A stretch of DNA of 64,000 nucleotides, taken from the NCBI GenBank assembly GCA_035048495.1, contig CM068549.1, positions 12,925,863 to 12,989,862 on the forward strand, read 5' to 3'. This document shows, one piece after another, positions 22,236 to 34,187 of the stretch. The position numbers were made by a program, and so were the translations under genes. The notes under the pieces were generated by a model. That model saw nothing but the letters and a program-made list of their open reading frames with translations. It had not been told where the DNA came from and did no database searches. Position 1 is the first letter of the stretch, and each line of letters opens with the position of its first letter. Source of the DNA: Euptelea pleiosperma. Lineage: Eukaryota; Streptophyta; Magnoliopsida; Ranunculales; Eupteleaceae.

Positions 22236-23937
22236 CTACTATTGGAATTAAGCCACCATTAGCTTCCCACCATACTCCTACATGTAATATAAAAGTTAGT
22301 CTAGGTGTTTTACAGGTATAAAAAGAGTTGAAAATAAATAAAATTAAAAGTAAATAAACTTATTAGGATGAGCGCTTCGCATTTGAGACAATGAAAGAAA
22401 TGTAAACATGGTCGGATGCTTTCCATCATAAACCAATCACTCTCTGCCAAAGACATCTCTTTCACTAATATCAACCAATCTTTCTCCAATAAAAAGCATG
22501 CCTTCTCTCACTTCGGGCTGGTCATACGTAATTTTTCCATCATATAATAAAGATGGATTAAAATAAGCCGCAACTGCATGCACCTTGTGAATTATATTTC
22601 CATTTCGTCTAGAATCAAATAATTCCCATATCATTATTACACCGTTCCTTAATCGCTTCCTTTGCCCTTTCCATTGCTTCATACAAGTATCCCGCTGTTG
22701 ATCCATCACCATCAACTAAACGTAGTACTCTAATAAGAGGTTCTAAAATAGAAATTAACTCTTTCCCATCTTTCCAAAAATCTTCAGAACTTATAATTTT
22801 AACGACGTTTTCTGCAATAGTGCTCCTGCTATAAGCCATGCCTCTCCATTGAGGTGATGCAACTAACAACCGCAAACCGTCTTCAACATTTATAATGGAT
22901 CGAAGCATTAAAAAGTGAGAGGCAAATCTAGTCTTTGAATACTTCCTTAACTCCCTGTCATCTGTAAACTCCCTCATCAAATTCAAAACAATGGTGTGCT
23001 TGTGCATGTAATCAACAATTTCTTTTCCATTATCGAAAACTCTTTTTATCCATCCAATCTGATTATAGATTTCCTTCAAGAGTAGCTGAACTCCATGTGC
23101 AGCACATCGTGTTTTATAAATGTGAGGATATCTCTCCATAATCATAGCAGCGGCAGTTTCATAGTTCGACGAATTATCTATTACAGGTTGTACAATATTT
23201 TGTGAACCGATCTCTTCGATAATAGGTACAAGTATGTCCCTAAGAAATGATCCGGTCCTTCTTTCACCTGACCTTTCAATAGAACGTACGAAGACGGCCC
23301 CTCTTGGAGAATAAGCAATAACATTAATAAACGATCATCCTTTTATGTCAGTCCAAATATCGGACATCAATGTGCATCTTGTGATTGCCCAAGACTTCTT
23401 AACTTCAAATATATACTGCTCAACATCATCCCTACTACTCACTACTAACTTTGTGTGTAGAGTTGAGTAGCTAGGTAACAAGTAGCCAACGCCAAAGTCC
23501 GAAATCGCCTTAACCATTTCAATAAATCTCGGTGTTTGGACAACATTGAATGGAATATTATTCTTGAAGAAGCATTGAGAACCCTTCTTGTCCACAACCT
23601 CTTTATTTTTTTTGTTGCAAATTCCCTGTATAGTAGATTGATACAAACGTGAAGAAGAATCTTTACCGATTTCACTCTTCTCAACAGTTTCTGAAGACGA
23701 CGAAGAAATCTTACTTTTCTTATTACGTCGATTGCTACCTCCAATAGCAATGAGAGCTGCAGCTTGGATATCATCAGGAACAAGTGGGCAAACTACAATA
23801 TCACGCCCTTTTTGTCCAGGTAAATGAGATTTAACTCGAGTAATTCCTCCAGAAAACTCATTTTGACAAAAATTGCAAATAAAATGGCCATTCATGTTAT
23901 TGACGTATTCCCAGAACTGATCTCTTTGTCTTACCAT
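22236..23937 (-). pseudogene. BED-hAT transposase, N-terminal and central part
   Basis: Reading the minus strand from the ATG at 23,937: a BED zinc finger comes first (CNFCQNEF, then the spaced HL of VKSHL), which binds DNA at element ends. A DUF659-like region follows (ending with SDIWTDIKG), then the hAT catalytic core region with TRCAAHGVQLLLKEI and KTRFASHFLMLRS. The frame is broken by a TGA just after WTDIKG (near 23,334), a frameshift near 22,620 and a stop near 22,437. The C-terminal part lies at 15,568-15,924 beyond the Sirevirus derivative. It was a transposase for a minus-strand hAT element and is now inactive. Confidence 0.88.
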
Positions 23938-25388
23938 TTTGCCTTCTCCCTATATTTAATCCACCACATACCACAAAAAATAAGTTGACCATACTTATGA
24001 AATAAAAAATCAAACACCTATATACAACTTAAAAGATATATTATAAAAGACAAAAATAAATAAAAGAATAAAAATAAAACAAGAATAAAAATACATTACA
24101 CTCATACATAAAAAAAAGACCACATGGAAAGTAAACAAAAAAATTATTTATCTCTGGTTTTTCATGAATTAAGTTTAAGAAAGATAAGTGGACCTTCAAA
24201 TTTTTTATTAAATTTTGATGGATTTGTTTAGGATTTTATCCTTATAATAAAAAATTATAAGAAAATTCTCTCCCACGACATTTTACAAAGAAACCCTAAA
24301 ACTTAACTAAAAAACAAGTATTATTGAGAAACATCAAGAATCTTATAATGTTTTCCTCCTCTGAAATTTAACTAGAATATCATGGTACATTTTCCATTTT
24401 TACTGGATTTTCTTCTACCACTAAAATTTAAATGGGTGGGTGTTTTTTCAAAATTGGAACCATCACTATAATGTGTATGGAACACTTGTCTTCATATCCA
24501 TTACAACCCACTATAATGGCACTTGTAATGTGTATGGGACAATTGCACTTGTAATGTGTACACTTGTCTTCCACCGGGAAATGGCACTTGTAATCTGGAT
24601 GGGACATGCAATTGATTGCGAGTTTGCTATTCTAAAATGGACCTACAGACCGAACAACAATCTGATTACTGCCTTGATTTCCTTTGTATCTTTGTACCCC
24701 AAAATAACGACAGAATCACACGGTTGAAAATCAACACAGGAATTACCCAAAATCATGATCAAATCCCATGGTTGAAAATCAACCCATGAAAAAGACTAAA
24801 ATCCGAAGGATATAAAACACTAATCATGCTCATTTTTGGTATGCACGTCCACCTTGGGATGAGCCTAAAATCCACACGGTTAATGGAGGGGTAAGAGTCC
24901 TTCCAATGCCGACCATACTCACCGAAGGGTGCATTATAGTCATCTGTTGCGTCCTATTACTTTCATCTAGCTTGATTCAACTGATACTCCAAAAGAAACA
25001 TGACCAAGGAACCCAAAAACACCTATGCCAATTCATCATCAAACCCCCATTTTTTTATAAGAATTATTTAACCCAACAAATTTGCAGATTTGCAAGACAA
25101 CCCTTCTTTTCAAACCTCAAGATAATCTTGAAAGGCCTCCAAAATCTCTAATGATGGACCGGTCTACAGATCAACCATCTTTCCTGGGCAGCAGGTTTAA
25201 GTCCCAAAACCAACATCTAAAGTGAAACTGAAAGAAATTGGAATGGTCCAACGATGATGATGAAGAATCAATGTACAGCAACAATAGTTTTCGGATTTCA
25301 GAAATTGGAAAGGGGAATCCCAGCATGTAGTAAATTAAGGGGATGACTGATGAGAGCCTGAAGAAAGAAAGAGAGAGAGGGAGATGTA
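23938..25388. other. AT-rich region upstream of hAT ORF
   Basis: No ORF is supported. On the minus strand it could be an intron between a candidate first exon (25,389-25,480) and the hAT start codon: a possible acceptor, TTAAATATAG, lies near 23,950. 24,640-24,890 is MITE-derived. Confidence 0.4.
24640..24890. mobile_element. Degraded MITE of the 33537 family
   Basis: Contains the family order gacctacag, cctttgtatctttgtacc, cggttgaaaatcaac, aacccatga, catttttggtatgcacgtccacc and acacggt, in the same sequence as the intact MITEs. The ends are worn and no target duplication is seen. Confidence 0.5.
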
Positions 25389-25515
25389 CCTGAGTTTATC
25401 TGGTAGCCGGCGATTTTTGACAGAGAGACAACTGAATCGAGAAGAATGAGAGAGGCGTAGAAGGAGACGTTGCTTTGGAGAGAAGACTGACAGAGGACGA
25501 AAGAGGTATATATGA
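25389..25515 (-). promoter_or_regulatory. Candidate promoter and 5' leader exon, minus strand
   Basis: On the minus strand a TATA box (catatatacc, near 25,508) is followed by a CT-rich leader and a splice-donor-like CTCAG/GTACAT at about 25,389. It points toward the hAT ORF 1.4 kb away and could be that gene's promoter and non-coding first exon. Spatial inference only. Confidence 0.35.
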
Positions 25516-25674
25516 CATCTTTTTAGAATTTTTTTTTTAAATTAGAAATACGTGTTTCAAACGGATTCCTAAAAAAACTACCGAATAATCCGTACAGTTA
25601 AGAGAGTACGGCGATTAAACCGATTTTTAGTTAAAACGGGAAATTCGCGTATAAAACGCGAATTAGACGCGGAA

Positions 25675-27010
25675 TTGCTAACTAGGGTCCCGGTAGGGCA
25701 TATCCCTAAAAACCCTATCTCGTATGCAGATATTACTAAGCATACATCATCGACTCCTCTAAATCTTGCAGATCTTCCGATCCCGGGTAAAAGAGGAGAT
25801 TTCTCATCCAGTAAGGTGCCCCTGGCAGCTTATGAGAAGGGGCTAGAGTTCTGCATTCTGCCTCATTGGGAGGCTCGACTTCCAAAAGGTAGATCTAGCT
25901 ACGGTGAAGAACCAGGTTCAAACTCGATGGAAAACAAAGGGAGATTGTAAACTTATCCCTTTGGGGAAAGGATACGTTACCATAAAGCTTGATAACGAGG
26001 GAGATTTAAAGAAAATATGGATGGGAAGACTGTTGATTATAGAGAAACAAATGTTACGGTTACGCCAGTGGACTCCTAACTTCAACCATACTACCCAGAG
26101 AAATAGCCATGCCTTGATTTGGGTTTGCTTCCCAAGGCTTCCTATAGAGTTCTGGGAAACCCAAACCTTGCTATCGATGGGTCGAGCTTTGGGCACACCA
26201 GTGCAGGTGGATGCCAAAACGATCAGCAGAGAAACGGGATTCCAGGCCAGTGTGCTGGTTGACGTTGATCTCTCTTCTAAAATCCCGGACAAAATTCTCG
26301 TTGAAGTCAAGGACTTCGACTTCTGGCAACCAGTGGTGTTGGGCAAGACACCCAAGTATTGCAATCCCTGCAAAATGGTTGGGCATTTAGTCACAGACTG
26401 CAGAGCCATTAAAGGGATTTTAGGAAAAGTCACAGAACATAACACCTCGGGTGTTTGTGAAAATGTCACTGAGACAGGGGCAGCAACCAATGCTACGACT
26501 AACAAAGGTAGAAGGAGAAGAAACAGAAGAAATAAAATCAAGCAGAAGGATGTGACTACATAAAAAATCACAGGGGAGGAGGATTAGATAGATAAAATTC
26601 CCACCGAGGATCAAGAAGTCGAAATAATATTGGCTAATAGTGAGGAGCTGACAGTAGAAAACGCTCAAGCAGAGCACATGCAAGAGCCCTTGATAGAATT
26701 AAAGGCAGTAGCAGGGATGATTAACCGGGACAAGCCAAGTCTAATCATAGGGGAATGCTCAGACAGAAGGCTAACTTCTCAGCAGGCAGGTGAAAATAAT
26801 AGAGAGGACTCTCAGTCTATCCAGGAGACGCAAAGCGACACAGAGCAAAATCAGTCCATAACTGAGGATGATCCAACCGCCATGGAAGAAGAGACATCGA
26901 CCAAGGCAGGCAATTGGTCCACCAAAACTCGAAGAAAATTCAAGAAGCTAAGTATGGTTCTGGACAAACCCATTACTAGGGCCAGAACCAAAGAAGCTAA
27001 TTCTAGATGA
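25675..27010 (+). pseudogene. LINE ORF1: DUF4283 domain and CCHC knuckle
   Basis: ORF1 proteins bind LINE RNA. A frameshift near 25,855 separates the first part (from SYADITK) from the DUF4283-like domain, which then reads through KLIPLGKGYVTIKL and FPRLPIEFW. A CCHC knuckle, CNPCKMVGHLVTDC, lies at about 26,359-26,400, followed by an Arg/Lys-rich tail. Stops occur at 26,561 and shortly after. The same frame then continues through an acidic Gln/Glu-rich region to a TGA at 27008-27010. No ATG start is evident before the domain. Confidence 0.8.
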
Positions 27011-28128
27011 AGATCCTCTTTTGGAACGCAAGGGGGGTGAGTAATCGCAGAACCATAACTCACCTCAAAGTCCTTGCTCAAGAATATGGTCCAGAAATTA
27101 TCTGTATAGCTGAACCGACGGTGAAACCTTCTGACAAGGCAATAAGAAGGTTGGGTCTCACAGACTTTTGCAACTCTATTATTCACAATGATTCTGAAGA
27201 AAGATTGGGAAACATCTGGGCTGTGTTGGGGAAGAATACCCCTGTTGTCGTGAGGGCGAGCTCGGAGCAACAGATCAAAGTCAACTGCTCAACAACCAGA
27301 TTTCTTTTTTTCATGCTAATTGTCTGAGAAAGGATAGAGCTAATCTGTGGGCTGAATTGGGAAGGATGCAAGTCAGCGAGCCATGGCTGGTGCTTGGGGA
27401 TTTCAACGCCACTCTCAGATTGGAGGAGAAAAAAGGAGGTAGAATGCCTAATCTTCTAGCCATGTAGGAGTTCCAAGACATGGCCAATAGATGAGAGCTG
27501 ATGGAAAGTACAGCTACTGGACTCAAATTCACCTGGTGCAACAAGCAACAAGGCAACCGTCGCATCATGAGCAAGATTGATAGAGCTTTCTTCAATGATA
27601 CTTGGTGTAACGAGTTCCAGGGGTGGAGCTACAAAGCCTTGCCAAGAATCTCTTCTGACCACTCTCCCTTGGTTGGGTGGAGTGTGAAGATTCCGTGACC
27701 AGCTAATATGCCATTCAAATGCAATAAAGCCTGGGTGTATCATGACTCTTTCATGGAGACTGTCAAAAATAGCTGGGAGATGGACATGCCTAGGCCTCCT
27801 TTGATCAAAATCATTCATAAGCTAAAGAGACTCAAAGGTGTTTTAAAAATCTGGAATAGAGAAACCTTTGGAAACGTGGAGAAAAAAATATACAAAGCTT
27901 GAGAGACAACCTTGCCAGCTGCATGGCGTCCCTCGAGGAAGATGCTTTCAATGACCAACTGGCCAGGGAGGTGGATCTCAAAGAGCAACAGCTGATTCAG
28001 GCTACCATGATTCAGGAAGTGTTCTAGAAGCAGAAGATTCGAATCAAGTGGCTAGCTGAAGGGGACAGAAATACAAGTTATTTCCATTCCATTTGCAAAG
28101 CTAGAAACAGCAAAGCGCTTATAAAAGA
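27007..28128 (+). pseudogene. LINE ORF2, endonuclease part
   Basis: The start ATG overlaps the ORF1 stop (ATGA at 27007-27010). The apurinic-type endonuclease begins MKILFWNARGVSN. It continues after a frameshift at a T-run near 27,305 with WLVLGDFNA and later SDHSPL, the catalytic-site motifs of the L1 endonuclease that nicks the target. Stops interrupt it near 27,464, 27,697, 27,900 and 28,025. The linker to the RT (RIKWLAEGDRNTSYFH) runs to the insertion point of the second LINE. Confidence 0.85.
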
Positions 28129-29319
28129 AGGGATTAGGAGGATTGAGTTGATGAACAAAGCTCTTTTGGGTAAATGGATATGGAGGTTTGGGAAGGAAAA
28201 GCGTAGTCTTTGGTGCAAAGCGATGGCTAGCAAATATGGGGAGGAACTGGGAGGTTGGATACCTAAGTCGTCTAGGTTGCCCTACGGATGTGGCGTGTGG
28301 AAAAGAATCTTATTAGGTAAGGAGCGAGTTCTAGAAGGTACCAAAGTGGTGTTGGGGTATGGGGCTAGGATTAGATTCTGGGAGGATACTTGGTGTGGCG
28401 ACACATGTCTTATGACAGCTTTTCCGCGGATATATTCTCTTTTACAACGAAAAGGCCATTTCATTGCCTCCCTTTGGATACGGTCTAATGGAGAAGAATC
28501 TTGGGACCTTGGTCTTAGGAGGAATCTCTTGGAATGGGAAAGGGAACAGTTGTCAAACTTGATGAATCTATTGCAGTTACACAGTTTCAACACAGGAGGA
28601 GGACCAGTGGTCTTGGGTTCATGACAAATTTGGATGTTTCACTGTGAGCTCCTTTTACGATGTACTAACTAGCCCCAACACTTCTCATCTCTATATCTGC
28701 CCAAATATTTGGAAAGCTCATGTCCCATCAAAAATTCGTTTCTTTGCTTGGACGTCATCTTTGAACAAACTACTCACTTGCAACAATCTGATTGCTAGAA
28801 AATGGATTTTGGTAAATTATTGCGCTATGTGTAAGTCTAGTGGGGAAAGTACAGCCCATCTACTCTTACATTGTGATGTAGCCACACAGATCTGGTCGTA
28901 TTTCTTAGCGCAGGCAGGCTTTCATTGGGCTATGCCGGGGTCCATTGGCGAAGTGCTAAGAGGGTGGCCCATGATAGAACTCTCAGCTAGGGGAAAGATT
29001 TTGTGGAGGATGGTCCCGTTTGCGGTCATTTGGAGCATTTGGTGGGAGAGGAATAGGAGGGTCTTTAGAGGAGAAGAAGACTTAGTCCAAGATGTCATCA
29101 TTAGTATTAAGGCTTCTCTCCTTAGTTGGGGAAACATTTTTACAGACTTGAGGGGCACCTTTTTTAGTGACATGGTCTTCAGGTTGATACCTTGTTGAGG
29201 AGGTAGGGTCGGGAGTTTCTTTAATTTGTTTTATTCTTATATGTGTATCCGCTTCAGCCTTTCTAGGGCTGCCTTCCTTGTTCTCTTGAGATTTTCTCGA
29301 TCTCTTCCTTTTTTCATTT

Positions 29320-29374
<55 letters not shown>

Positions 29375-29398
29375 CTTGATTTTCTATAAAAAAAAAAA
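28129..29398 (+). mobile_element. 5'-truncated LINE nested in the first LINE
   Basis: Contains only the C-terminal end of an L1 ORF2: RRIELMNKALLGKW, then a zf-RVT zinc-binding domain (VPSKIRFFAWT, with CAMCKSSGESTAHLLLHC). A frameshift occurs near 28,600 and the stop is at 29,198. A (TA)n tract and an A-run (29388-29398) follow. AAAAGA at 28123-28128 and 29395-29400 may be the target duplication, though the A-tail makes this uncertain. The host LINE frame resumes directly after it. Confidence 0.85.
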
Positions 29399-32345
29399 GA
29401 GATCCAAAGGGAGGATAACACAGTGATCAATGATCAGGAAGGAATTAAGAATTACATTGTGGAATTCTTCAAGACGAAGTTCCAAGCTAATACGGTCCAA
29501 AGGGATGAGGATCTGCTCAAGCTTATTCCGCCTAAGATTCAGGAGATGGATAATGTCAGACTCACGGAGATTTCCTCCAACGAAGAAATCAAAGACGCCA
29601 TTTTCAGCCTTCAAGCAGATAGTGCGCGGGACCGGATGGTTTTCAAGGTTGTTTCATCAAGCTTGTTGGTCTATTGTTGAAGCGGATGTGTGTGCTGCTA
29701 TTAGGAACTTCTTCCACATTTCTTATCTTCCCCGAGGCATGAACTCCAATTTCATCGTGCTTATTCCGAAAGAGTCCAATGCCACCAAGCTGAACCAATA
29801 TCGCCCAATTTGTCTTGGCAACTTCATCTTTAAAGCTATAACCAAGATCATGGCCACTCGTCTTCGCGGCCTTATGGGAGATATAGTTTCCAAAGAACAA
29901 AGTGGTTTCATTCTTGGCAGAAGTATCCAATCTTGTATCGGATTGACGTCAGAAATGGCCAATGAAATGAAGACCAAAGGAAAGGGAGGTAATGTAGGGA
30001 TTAAAGTAACATCTCTCAAGCTTACGACACTATCAGCTGGGACTTTCTCAATCAAATTTTGATCAAATTTGGGTTTTGCAACAAATGGCAGGGATGGGTT
30101 AACACTATCATCAGTAGCGCTCGGATATCCATCCTCATCAATGGGGACCCATGTGGATACTCCTCGGTGGGTCGTGGCCTTCGGCAGGGAGACCCCTTAA
30201 CCCTCTTCTTTTTGCTCTTGCTGAAGATGCGCTTAGTAGAGGCAACAACTATCTCAGAGAACAAGGTCTTACTAAACCTATGATTCTTAATCCTCATGCT
30301 CCTTCTCACTTATTATTTGTAGATGACATCTTCATATTCTCTAACGGAGGAAAGATGAGCTTGCTTTTGCTGGCTGAATTACTGTGGTGATACCAGTCGG
30401 CTGTGGGGCAAAATATCAATTACAACAAGCACAAATTGTTCATGGGGTACATCGGTCCTTCTCGTACCCGTACTATAGAGGAGATCTTGGTATGAAGTCG
30501 GGCACCGTTCCAGACAAATACTTAGGAGTCCCCCTGATCCAAGGTTGACCCACTAAGGTGGTGTTTTATTCCTTAAAGGAGAACATTCAGAAGCGGGCGA
30601 GTATGTGGTCGGGCAAGCTTCTCTCTTTCCAAGGAAGGGTGGTCTTGGCACGATCAATACATAACAACATTCCCATTTTCAACATGTCCATCTACAAGTG
30701 GCCAGCTGCTCTCAACAAAGAATGCGAAAGCATCATCCGTAATTTCATCTGGACAGGGGACCCTTCAAAGACAAAATTGGTGACTGTCAAGTGGGAGATT
30801 TGCTGCAAATCTTTTGAGGAAGGAGGTCTCAACCTGAGACGTTTTAAAGACATCAACTTGGCGTTGTTGATGAAAATTGGCCGGTCCCTTCTCAATGAAT
30901 CAGATGAGCTAGGTAGATTCTAAAAAGCCAAGTTTTTTAACACAATAGGTGAAATGATTCGGTACCACAAACAGCCTTCTATTTGGTCCGGTATCAAAGG
31001 GGCGCTACAATGCATGGAGGCCAACCTCGGATGGCTTGTGGGGAATGGAGAAAGTATTGATTTATGGAGAGACAATTGGGCAGGAACTGGAGCTATTCGG
31101 GACATTTTGGATCTCGATCAAGGAAGGCAAAAGAAATGCGGTTCGAAGCTAGCTGCTATCCTGCCAAATGGTAGATGGGACATTCCTCATGCCGTCAGCC
31201 TTGTTATGCAGCGTTCAAGCATTTACTCCATGCCTATCATGAACCCCCACATGTTGGACAAAAGAATTTGGAAACCTAATGTCTCAGGTCTTTTCTCGGT
31301 GAAATCTGCCTATGATACGATTAGAATCAAAGGAGCAGGTATGGTGTGGTGGAATTCTTGGGTTTGGAGGCCATCAAATCATCCGAGAATTGCTGCCAAT
31401 AGTTGGAAACTACTCCATGGTTGTGCTGCAACAGATAATACGCTCAAAAGAAAGGGTCTCCACATGGCCTCGAGATGCTATATGTGTCACAAAGAGGAAG
31501 AAACGTTGGAGCACCTTCTTTGCAGTTGTCCCGAGGCTAAGAAGATATGGACTTGGATGGCGGATCTATTCAAAACTAAGAAGCTCTTCGGTTCCTTTAA
31601 GGAAGCGCTATCCTGGTGCAAACACCTAAGCCCGATTATGAAAGATCTTTGGTTTGCAGCGGTTCTCACCACGACTAACACAATCTGGCTTAACAGAAAT
31701 GGAATCATTTTTGACGAAATTAAAGATGATTGGGAGGTAAGTAAAAAGAAAATCCTCAATGGCATAAGGGATGCCGGAAACCTTTCCCGAAACACTATGT
31801 TCAATTCCATATATGATCTATCAATGCTCTCTATGATAGGAGTCGGTTGTAAGCCAGGCAAAGCTCCTAAGATCAGGGAATGTATGTGGCAAAAACCTCT
31901 CCCCGGTTTCATTAAGATGAATTGTGATGGGGCGGCTAAAGGTAACCCCGAGAGAGGAGGGATTGGAGTTATTTTTCGTGACTGAAGTGGAACTTTCCGG
32001 GGCGCCTTTAGTAAAGGATTGGGAGTTACGACTGCGCCTTTAGTAAAGGATTGGGAGTTACGACCAACTACATCGCGGAATGTCGGGCTATTGTTGAAGG
32101 CGTGGAATGGGCTACTAACAAAGGGTGGAGAAAGATCTGGATTGAAACTGACTCGAAGGCTGCAGCAATTGCTTTCGGGACGTGCAAGATACCATGGAGA
32201 GTGAAAAATCGATGGGAGGCAGCGATCAAAAACATTACTCAATGCCTCATAACCACCACTTGGAGGGAAGTTAATTTTTCAGCGGACATCCTTGCTAACA
32301 ACGACTCTAACTTAGAAGAAGAAGCCTCGGAGCATTTTGTAGAGT
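29399..32345 (+). pseudogene. LINE ORF2, reverse transcriptase, zf-RVT and RNase H
   Basis: RT motifs appear in order: NQYRPICLGNFIFK, QSGFILGR, RQGDPL and the catalytic LFVDDIFIF (FVDD in place of the usual YADD). A zf-RVT region (CYMCHKEEETLEHLLCSC, about 31,480) and a plant-type RNase H follow. The RNase H starts FIKMNCDGAAKGNP and continues after a frameshift with AECRAIVEGVEW and ETDSKAA. Frameshifts or stops lie near 29,615, 30,010, 30,190, 30,390, 30,920 and 31,983. A 32-bp duplication breaks the RNase H. Not functional. Confidence 0.87.
32002..32065 (+). repeat. 32-bp tandem duplication in LINE RNase H
   Basis: The unit starting gcgcctttagtaaagg occurs at 32002-32033 and 32034-32065, differing only at the last base. 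It shifts the reading frame. Confidence 0.95.
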
Positions 32346-32556
32346 GACCTCCATTCCTTTTCAAAATGGAGGATCCTCATGCCAAATACTATAGATTTCA
32401 CTGATTTTTGTTTTTTTTCCGCCTTAGGCTTGGTTTCTCCTTCCCTCGGGGTGCCAACCTAGTTGGGATGTCGTACAGTAGGGTGGCTTGCCTTCGTGCG
32501 TTTTGTATATACAGTTCCCCTTTCTTTCTATATATTTTCAATTTAGCAAAAAAAAA
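32346..32556 (+). other. LINE 3' untranslated end and A-tail
   Basis: About 200 bp after the RNase H stop ends in a 9-base A-run at 32548-32556. Confidence 0.65.
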
Positions 32557-33431
32557 TATTGTTAAATTGACAACTAGAGTGCTAATTAATGGCATGTTTC
32601 TTGATTTTTACAGCTCTCATTCATCTTCTTATGGTTTGCAATAAGCTCTTTCAAGTGAGTGGTGAGTGTAGCAAGACTCGCTTCCTTGACCATGCTTGTA
32701 CAATAAAACATGTACACACCCTAAATGCTTGCAACTTCCTTTTTTCACCTATGCAAGCAAGCCGTCAAAAACACACATTTCAAAATTTCAAATGAAGAAT
32801 GATGAGCCAACCCATCATGGGCCGCGCCTAAAGGCCCACATCACAGACCAGCCCATTAATTCCATAATAAAACTGTTCCCTTATTAATTGCAAATAATTA
32901 AGTGAATTGCTTATTTTAATAGCTTAATTGATCAAACTACACATTATTATGATATCGGTGAATAATTTATCTCTCAAACCTTTAGAGTTTAGACTAAGCT
33001 TAATGCACACAGCTATATTTGAAGTCTCAATTGGCAAGGGGGTTGGGGGTCCCTGTTGCGCTAATCGGTAGGGCCCGTGGATGCACCATGAGGCAATTGG
33101 CATGATTTTAGTGAGGAATATTGCCAGATGAAACATCTGGCATCTGATGTAAATGGGCTGGGCCTCGGCCTTGGTTATGGTAAATTTTGAATATGGCCGC
33201 GCCCAAGATCCGATCTGATTCAGTTCAGATTCAAATCAAATTCAGCCCTGAAGTCTCTCATGGCCAGCCGATTTACATCCATAGGTGTGATTTCTTAGAG
33301 GGATGATGACTGGAGTCACAATGGGAGGGCTGATCGAATAGTGAAGAATGGTTTTGGGAGAAGTGTAAATGGGCTGAACCTGGGCCTTGATTGATTGTAA
33401 AGCATTGCATGAACCATTCTAAGAAAGAACA
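32557..33431. other. No gene recognised
   Basis: AT-rich intergenic DNA with no domain-bearing ORF. Two AAATGGGCTG phrases (33,150 and 33,367) precede similar short stretches, which suggests a worn local duplication. Confidence 0.55.
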
Positions 33432-33472
33432 ATTATAGTTTATGCCCATTTTGCCCCTCACTCAATTAGAGG
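33432..33472 (+). repeat. 41-bp direct repeat, copy 1
   Basis: Begins attatagtttatgcccatt; identical to 34188-34228. The two copies bracket a 715-bp interval holding the MITE. Confidence 0.95.
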
Positions 33473-33483
33473 GGCAAAATGGG
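33445..33483. repeat. Perfect 15-bp-stem hairpin
   Basis: CCCATTTTGCCCCTC (33445-33459) is followed after nine bases by its exact reverse complement (33469-33483). The second 41-bp repeat copy holds only the left arm. Confidence 0.95.
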
Positions 33484-33536
33484 TGAAATATGCATGTTTT
33501 TATTTATAAGTTAAAAAATCTGAAATATATCCAAAA

Positions 33537-34161
33537 GGGTAATTTTAGTCGCACCCCTCAAACTGTGAGGGCACCCGACCTGCTGAGAGCAACCCACTCA
33601 GATTTCAAACTCTGTGAGGGCACCTTTCCCCATTTCAGCACAAGAGAGTAACGTGTAAAACTTTTGTCACAACGGGTTTGACCCAAGCCAGTCACAACCC
33701 ATAATTGGAGCCACGTGGCATACTCTTAGTGGATGCTGATCGTATGGATGTTTGGCCAGTCCCTCACTGGACCTGCAAACCAAAAATCAGCCTGATTAGT
33801 GATTTACCACCTTTGGATCTTTGCACCAAAATAATGCTTAATAATGATCAGATTCCTACGGTTAAAAACAACCCATGATAATGACTTCAATCCAACACTT
33901 CAAATTTACTAATCAGGCTGATTTTTGGTTTGTAGGTCCACCTAGGGACTGGCCAAACATATATACGGTCAGCGCCCACTAAGAGTGTGCCACGTGACTC
34001 CTATTGTGGGTTGTGACTGGATTCGCTCACAAGACTTACAACCCGTTGTAAGCAGAAAAAAAAAATAAAAATTCAAGGCCATTTTTGTAATAAAAAAATA
34101 TGGTAAAAAATCAAGGGTTTTGGGTGCCCTCACATGTTGTGGGGTGCGACTAAAATTACCC
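33537..34161. mobile_element. 625-bp Mutator-type MITE, TSD TATCCAAAA
   Basis: The ends are inverted repeats starting GGGTAATTTTAGTCGCACCCC. The 9 bp on each side are identical (33528-33536, 34162-34170), the length made by Mutator-type transposases. Most of the element is palindromic: an inner arm (ccaaaaatcagcctgatta) recurs inverted near its right side. No coding capacity. Relatives lie near 24,640, 38,377, 41,401 and 45,314. Confidence 0.92.
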
Positions 34162-34187
34162 TATCCAAAAACATAAAAACAGGTGAT

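Larger units (their letters stand above)
25600..32556 (+). mobile_element. L1-type LINE, decayed, split by a second LINE
   Basis: ORF1 (to 27010), ORF2 with endonuclease, RT and RNase H (27007-32345), a short 3' end and an A-tail (32548-32556) occur in order. Many frameshifts and stops show it is old. A second, 5'-truncated LINE occupies 28,129-29,398. The exact 5' end and target duplication were not found. Confidence 0.88.

Noticed and set aside
33528..34170. Possible SINE or short LTR element
   Set aside because: Inverted ends, a 9-bp duplication and internal palindromy fit a Mutator-type MITE; there is no A-tail or Pol III box.
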